Shown here: positions 61,521 to 64,000 of the stretch, piece after piece
Position numbering within the stretch: the stretch's first letter is position 1
How the letters are laid out: every line of letters begins with the position of its first letter
Origin: Prinsepia uniflora
Lineage: Eukaryota; Streptophyta; Magnoliopsida; Rosales; Rosaceae
Direction of reading: 5' to 3'
Assembly: GCA_032719365.1 (NCBI GenBank)
Contig: CM064861.1
Location: 78,674,863 to 78,738,862 of the forward strand
DNA: 64,000 bases
The notes under the pieces: model-generated
Databases searched by the model: none
The model's input: the letters and a program-made list of their open reading frames with translations, nothing else
What the model was told of the DNA's origin: nothing
Translations under genes and position numbers: made by a program

Positions 61521-64000
61521 TGACAGGACCCATCCCAATCCCCCCGGGATTAGTGCGGGATGACCCTGCTCCCGTCTGACACGAAGTGTCAGACAAGGGA
61601 TATTTTCGTCCTTTGCCCTCCCGGGCTATCAGAGTACGCCAGGATCCGGAGGAGGTATGTGATATCTCGGTCTCTGCTACAGTCCACATCCGATGTCAAC
61701 CTGAAGGGCAGTCAAAACATTAAAAACTGTGAGTGGACAAAACAAAAGTTGATAAAACATTTAATAAGGAAGACATTTGTACCCTCCACTAAAAAGCATG
61801 CATGCATTCGAAAACCATTTATCCAAAACAAACCATATGTGGGACTAAGCCCAAAGCAGATATAAACCAAGGTCGAAAGGACCACAATGAAAACGACCAT
61901 ACGGGCCACTGCCCAAATCCTGTGCACACCTGTACACACCACATATCATATATCATATATCCATCACATACATATATATAAGTCACACAACCAATCCTGT
62001 CACGGTATCCAAAGCTACGCGCGCGCTACCCGGGTCTCAATCCGAGTCATCTCAAAGTCAAGATCAATGTCCGTAGACCACTGACCCTACCCGAGGTAAT
62101 AGTAATAATAGCCTTCCTGAGAGTAAGGAACCCAACTGGGGGGTGACTCCACTCAGTCGGTGCTCCGTGACTACTCCGGGGTCCACCCAGGCCAACGACC
62201 CTCCCCGGAGGAGATAGTAGAACATGTAAAGGAAGGTAGACAAACATATATATACATAACATAAACATTCATGACCGGTTCCCCTGAACCGTCATGATCC
62301 ATAATATCCATAATCAGGTAACATGCCGGTTCCCATAAACCGTCATGTACCGTAATAACCAACAAGGGTTCATGCCGGTTCCCATAAACCGTCATGAACC
62401 ATGATACCATAACAAGGGTTCATGCCGGTTCCCATAAACCGTCATGAACCTGGGAATCCATTTAAGGTTCCCTGACCTGAAATCAAAACCGTAAAGTGAC
62501 TGGGTCTCGTACCCGAACATAGGACACCAACTGGGCACCGTGCCCGGAATCTGAGGTCATATGCTTGAGACAAAACCAAATGGGTCTCATACCCGAGTTT
62601 ATCATTTTGAAATCCAAATTCAGTTCATTTAAATCAATAAAGAAATACAGACCCGTATAAGCACCGTATAAGGCCGAAACCTCGAAATACGTGCTTATAC
62701 GTAACCACATACAAATGCACCCATGGCATCATCAAACAAGTAAATAAACATATAATAAACATTTATGCATGCACCAATTTAGAAAATAAGGTCCACTCAC
62801 AGACCATCCGAGCTTCCGCCTCGATTTGCGTGCCATACGGCTCCCCGAGCCGATCACCGTCACCGGGACTCCCAAACCTGTCCAAATCGTAATAGAAGGT
62901 TACTAACTACTTAATTAACCTCCTACCAAAGCCCCGTAATTTTCCTGTATTTTTAACTATTTTTAATCCCGAACCTAAACCTTCCGATGCCCCGAAACAT
63001 ATCGAGACGGTGTCCGATCGACACGAAACCAGTCTCAAAATGTTCGTTACATCGAATAGATGATTTCGTATGTTGGACACATCCCCAGAAACCCCACCAC
63101 GCGCTGCCACGTGCCGCCCAAAGGCCCCTGCGCGTGGGCTCACGCGCCGGTGAACAGTGCGTCGTTCCCAGCGATCGAACCGGTCTGGGCAGGCCGGTCT
63201 GGTCCGACCTCTGCAACTGGACCGGCGTAACCGGTCCAGTCCTTCTTCTCCCTCATTTTTGGTCCGATTTCCTCCATTCCAATTCCTAAATTCCTATTTT
63301 CTCATTTCCAATCTATCCTAATCAAGAAAACTAGGAAAAAACCCACAAAACCCGTCCGTCCAAATCTCCCCTAATCGGTCCAATTTTTCCGATTGCACCC
63401 AGGGCTGCTCAGCCCTTCACCGCCGTCCAAACCACCCTCTATGCCTTCCTACAACCTCAATAAACTCATCCCAATCATTAGAACTCAGCCCTAACACCTA
63501 AAACCCGAAAATGAAATTTGAAGGTAAAATTTTTACCTTCGCGGGTCCACGACCACCATGCACGGCGGCCCCCGATCTCGCCACCATCCAGTCCGTCCTG
63601 GCCTCCTCTCTCACTCTCTGTTCTCTCCAGGAGTATTTGGGATTAAGGGTTTGGTGTTTGGATCGCACAGAGGAGAGGAATGAGATCAGGTTTGGTTGGA
63701 GGGAAAAATGGAAAATGGATGCACGGTGAATGGTTGGATGCATGTATGTGGAATGGTAGCCAGTGGATGGGTGACAAGTGTCACTCATCCATTGGTTGCT
63801 GAAAAGTAGTTGAGCCCACTAAAGACAAATGGTCCTCGTAAAACGTGTCACCGGGAATAGTATCCCGAAACTTTCGTGAACAGTAACTTCGCCGTCGAAC
63901 GTCCGAATTCGACGTGCCGCCTGTCTACGGATTCGTATCGTCCTTATCTACGTAACGGTCTTCGGCCCTCGGCCATCGGACCCCCTGGTCAAAAAGTCAA
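61521..64000 (-). repeat. LTR D (5' LTR of the LARD-like element), cut by the window end
   Basis: The 2480 bases present match LTR C position for position with no net indel. Cassette motifs: GTGAGTGGAC at 61729-61738, hairpin repeats at about 62268-62450 and GTCCACTCAC at 62791-62800. About 306 bases should follow beyond the window. Confidence 0.93.
62268..62450. repeat. Hairpin minisatellite of LTR D
   Basis: Same four units as in LTR C, with the same unit number and no length change. Confidence 0.9.

Larger units (their letters stand above)
55193..64000 (-). mobile_element. Non-autonomous long-LTR retrotransposon (LARD-like), right end outside the window
   Basis: Two long LTRs (55193-57978 and 61521 onward) enclose 3542 bp without gag-pol. 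On the minus strand the LTR reads TGTAACGACCCGTCCC to GGGTCCTGTCA; the 61521 LTR is followed by ACG and then TGGTATCAGAGC, a tRNA-Met PBS, and the 57978 LTR is preceded by a polypurine tract AAGGAGGGAAGG. So the 5' LTR is the right-hand one. The GAGGACGAAATTAATTAAGGAGGGAAGG context before a TGTAAC LTR resembles Tekay/Del chromoviruses, from memory. The LTRs are offset by exactly 6328 bases throughout and differ at roughly 25-30 positions in 2480, about 1%, so the insertion is young. The expected right end is at about 64306. Confidence 0.9.

Noticed and set aside
55232..63788. Pairs of near-identical small frames 6328 bases apart, looking like a duplicated gene cluster
   Set aside because: They lie inside the two LTRs of one retrotransposon, and each frame is short and non-coding in character.

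Overview
This is nuclear DNA from a flowering plant. The evidence is two spliced host genes with typical plant introns, a xyloglucan endotransglucosylase/hydrolase on the + strand and a FANCL-type E3 ubiquitin ligase on the - strand, surrounded by plant LTR retrotransposons (Athila-, Tat- and Tekay/Del-like), a Cassandra-like TRIM, LINE remnants and hAT-type MITEs. A woody eudicot, perhaps Rosaceae, fits the repeat families I recall, but the sequence alone does not prove it.

Layout. 1-11157: decayed repeats (a short LTR with its PBS, a hAT MITE with an 8-bp target duplication, a tRNA-derived SINE-like piece, a LINE remnant, a Cassandra-like TRIM, one 1.7-kb long LTR, a plant-mobile-domain pseudogene). 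11158-16425: a long solo LTR with a second solo LTR of the same family inside it. 16426-22400: intergenic DNA with another hAT MITE, an RNase H-like LINE remnant and AT-rich microsatellites. 22567-24057: XTH gene, four exons. 27282-30762 (and probably up to about 31150): FANCL-like gene. 31890-55192: a Tat-like gypsy remnant split by a long solo LTR, which is split by an 18.4-kb Athila-like element, which carries two more long solo LTRs. 55193-64000: a non-autonomous element with two long LTRs about 1% different, running off the window end.

The main theme is one family of long LTRs (about 1.7-3.5 kb) that begin TGTAAC and end TGTCA or variants. Eight copies are visible: six single LTRs, five of them with 5-bp target duplications, and one LTR pair around a gag-pol-less internal region that still has a tRNA-Met-type PBS and a polypurine tract. 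Seven of the eight copies (all but the truncated one at 5265-6985) share an internal cassette: a GTGAGTGGAC motif and an ATGCATGCA motif, a variable tandem-repeat block, then the same two motifs in mirror order. The borders resemble a splice donor and a branch-point/acceptor, so the cassette may be an LTR intron; this is inference.

The two host genes are unrelated in function: XTH remodels cell-wall xyloglucan, FANCL belongs to DNA crosslink repair. The FANCL-like gene has ten in-phase exons with good splice sites, but one RING zinc-ligand cysteine is a tryptophan and no ATG could be assigned.
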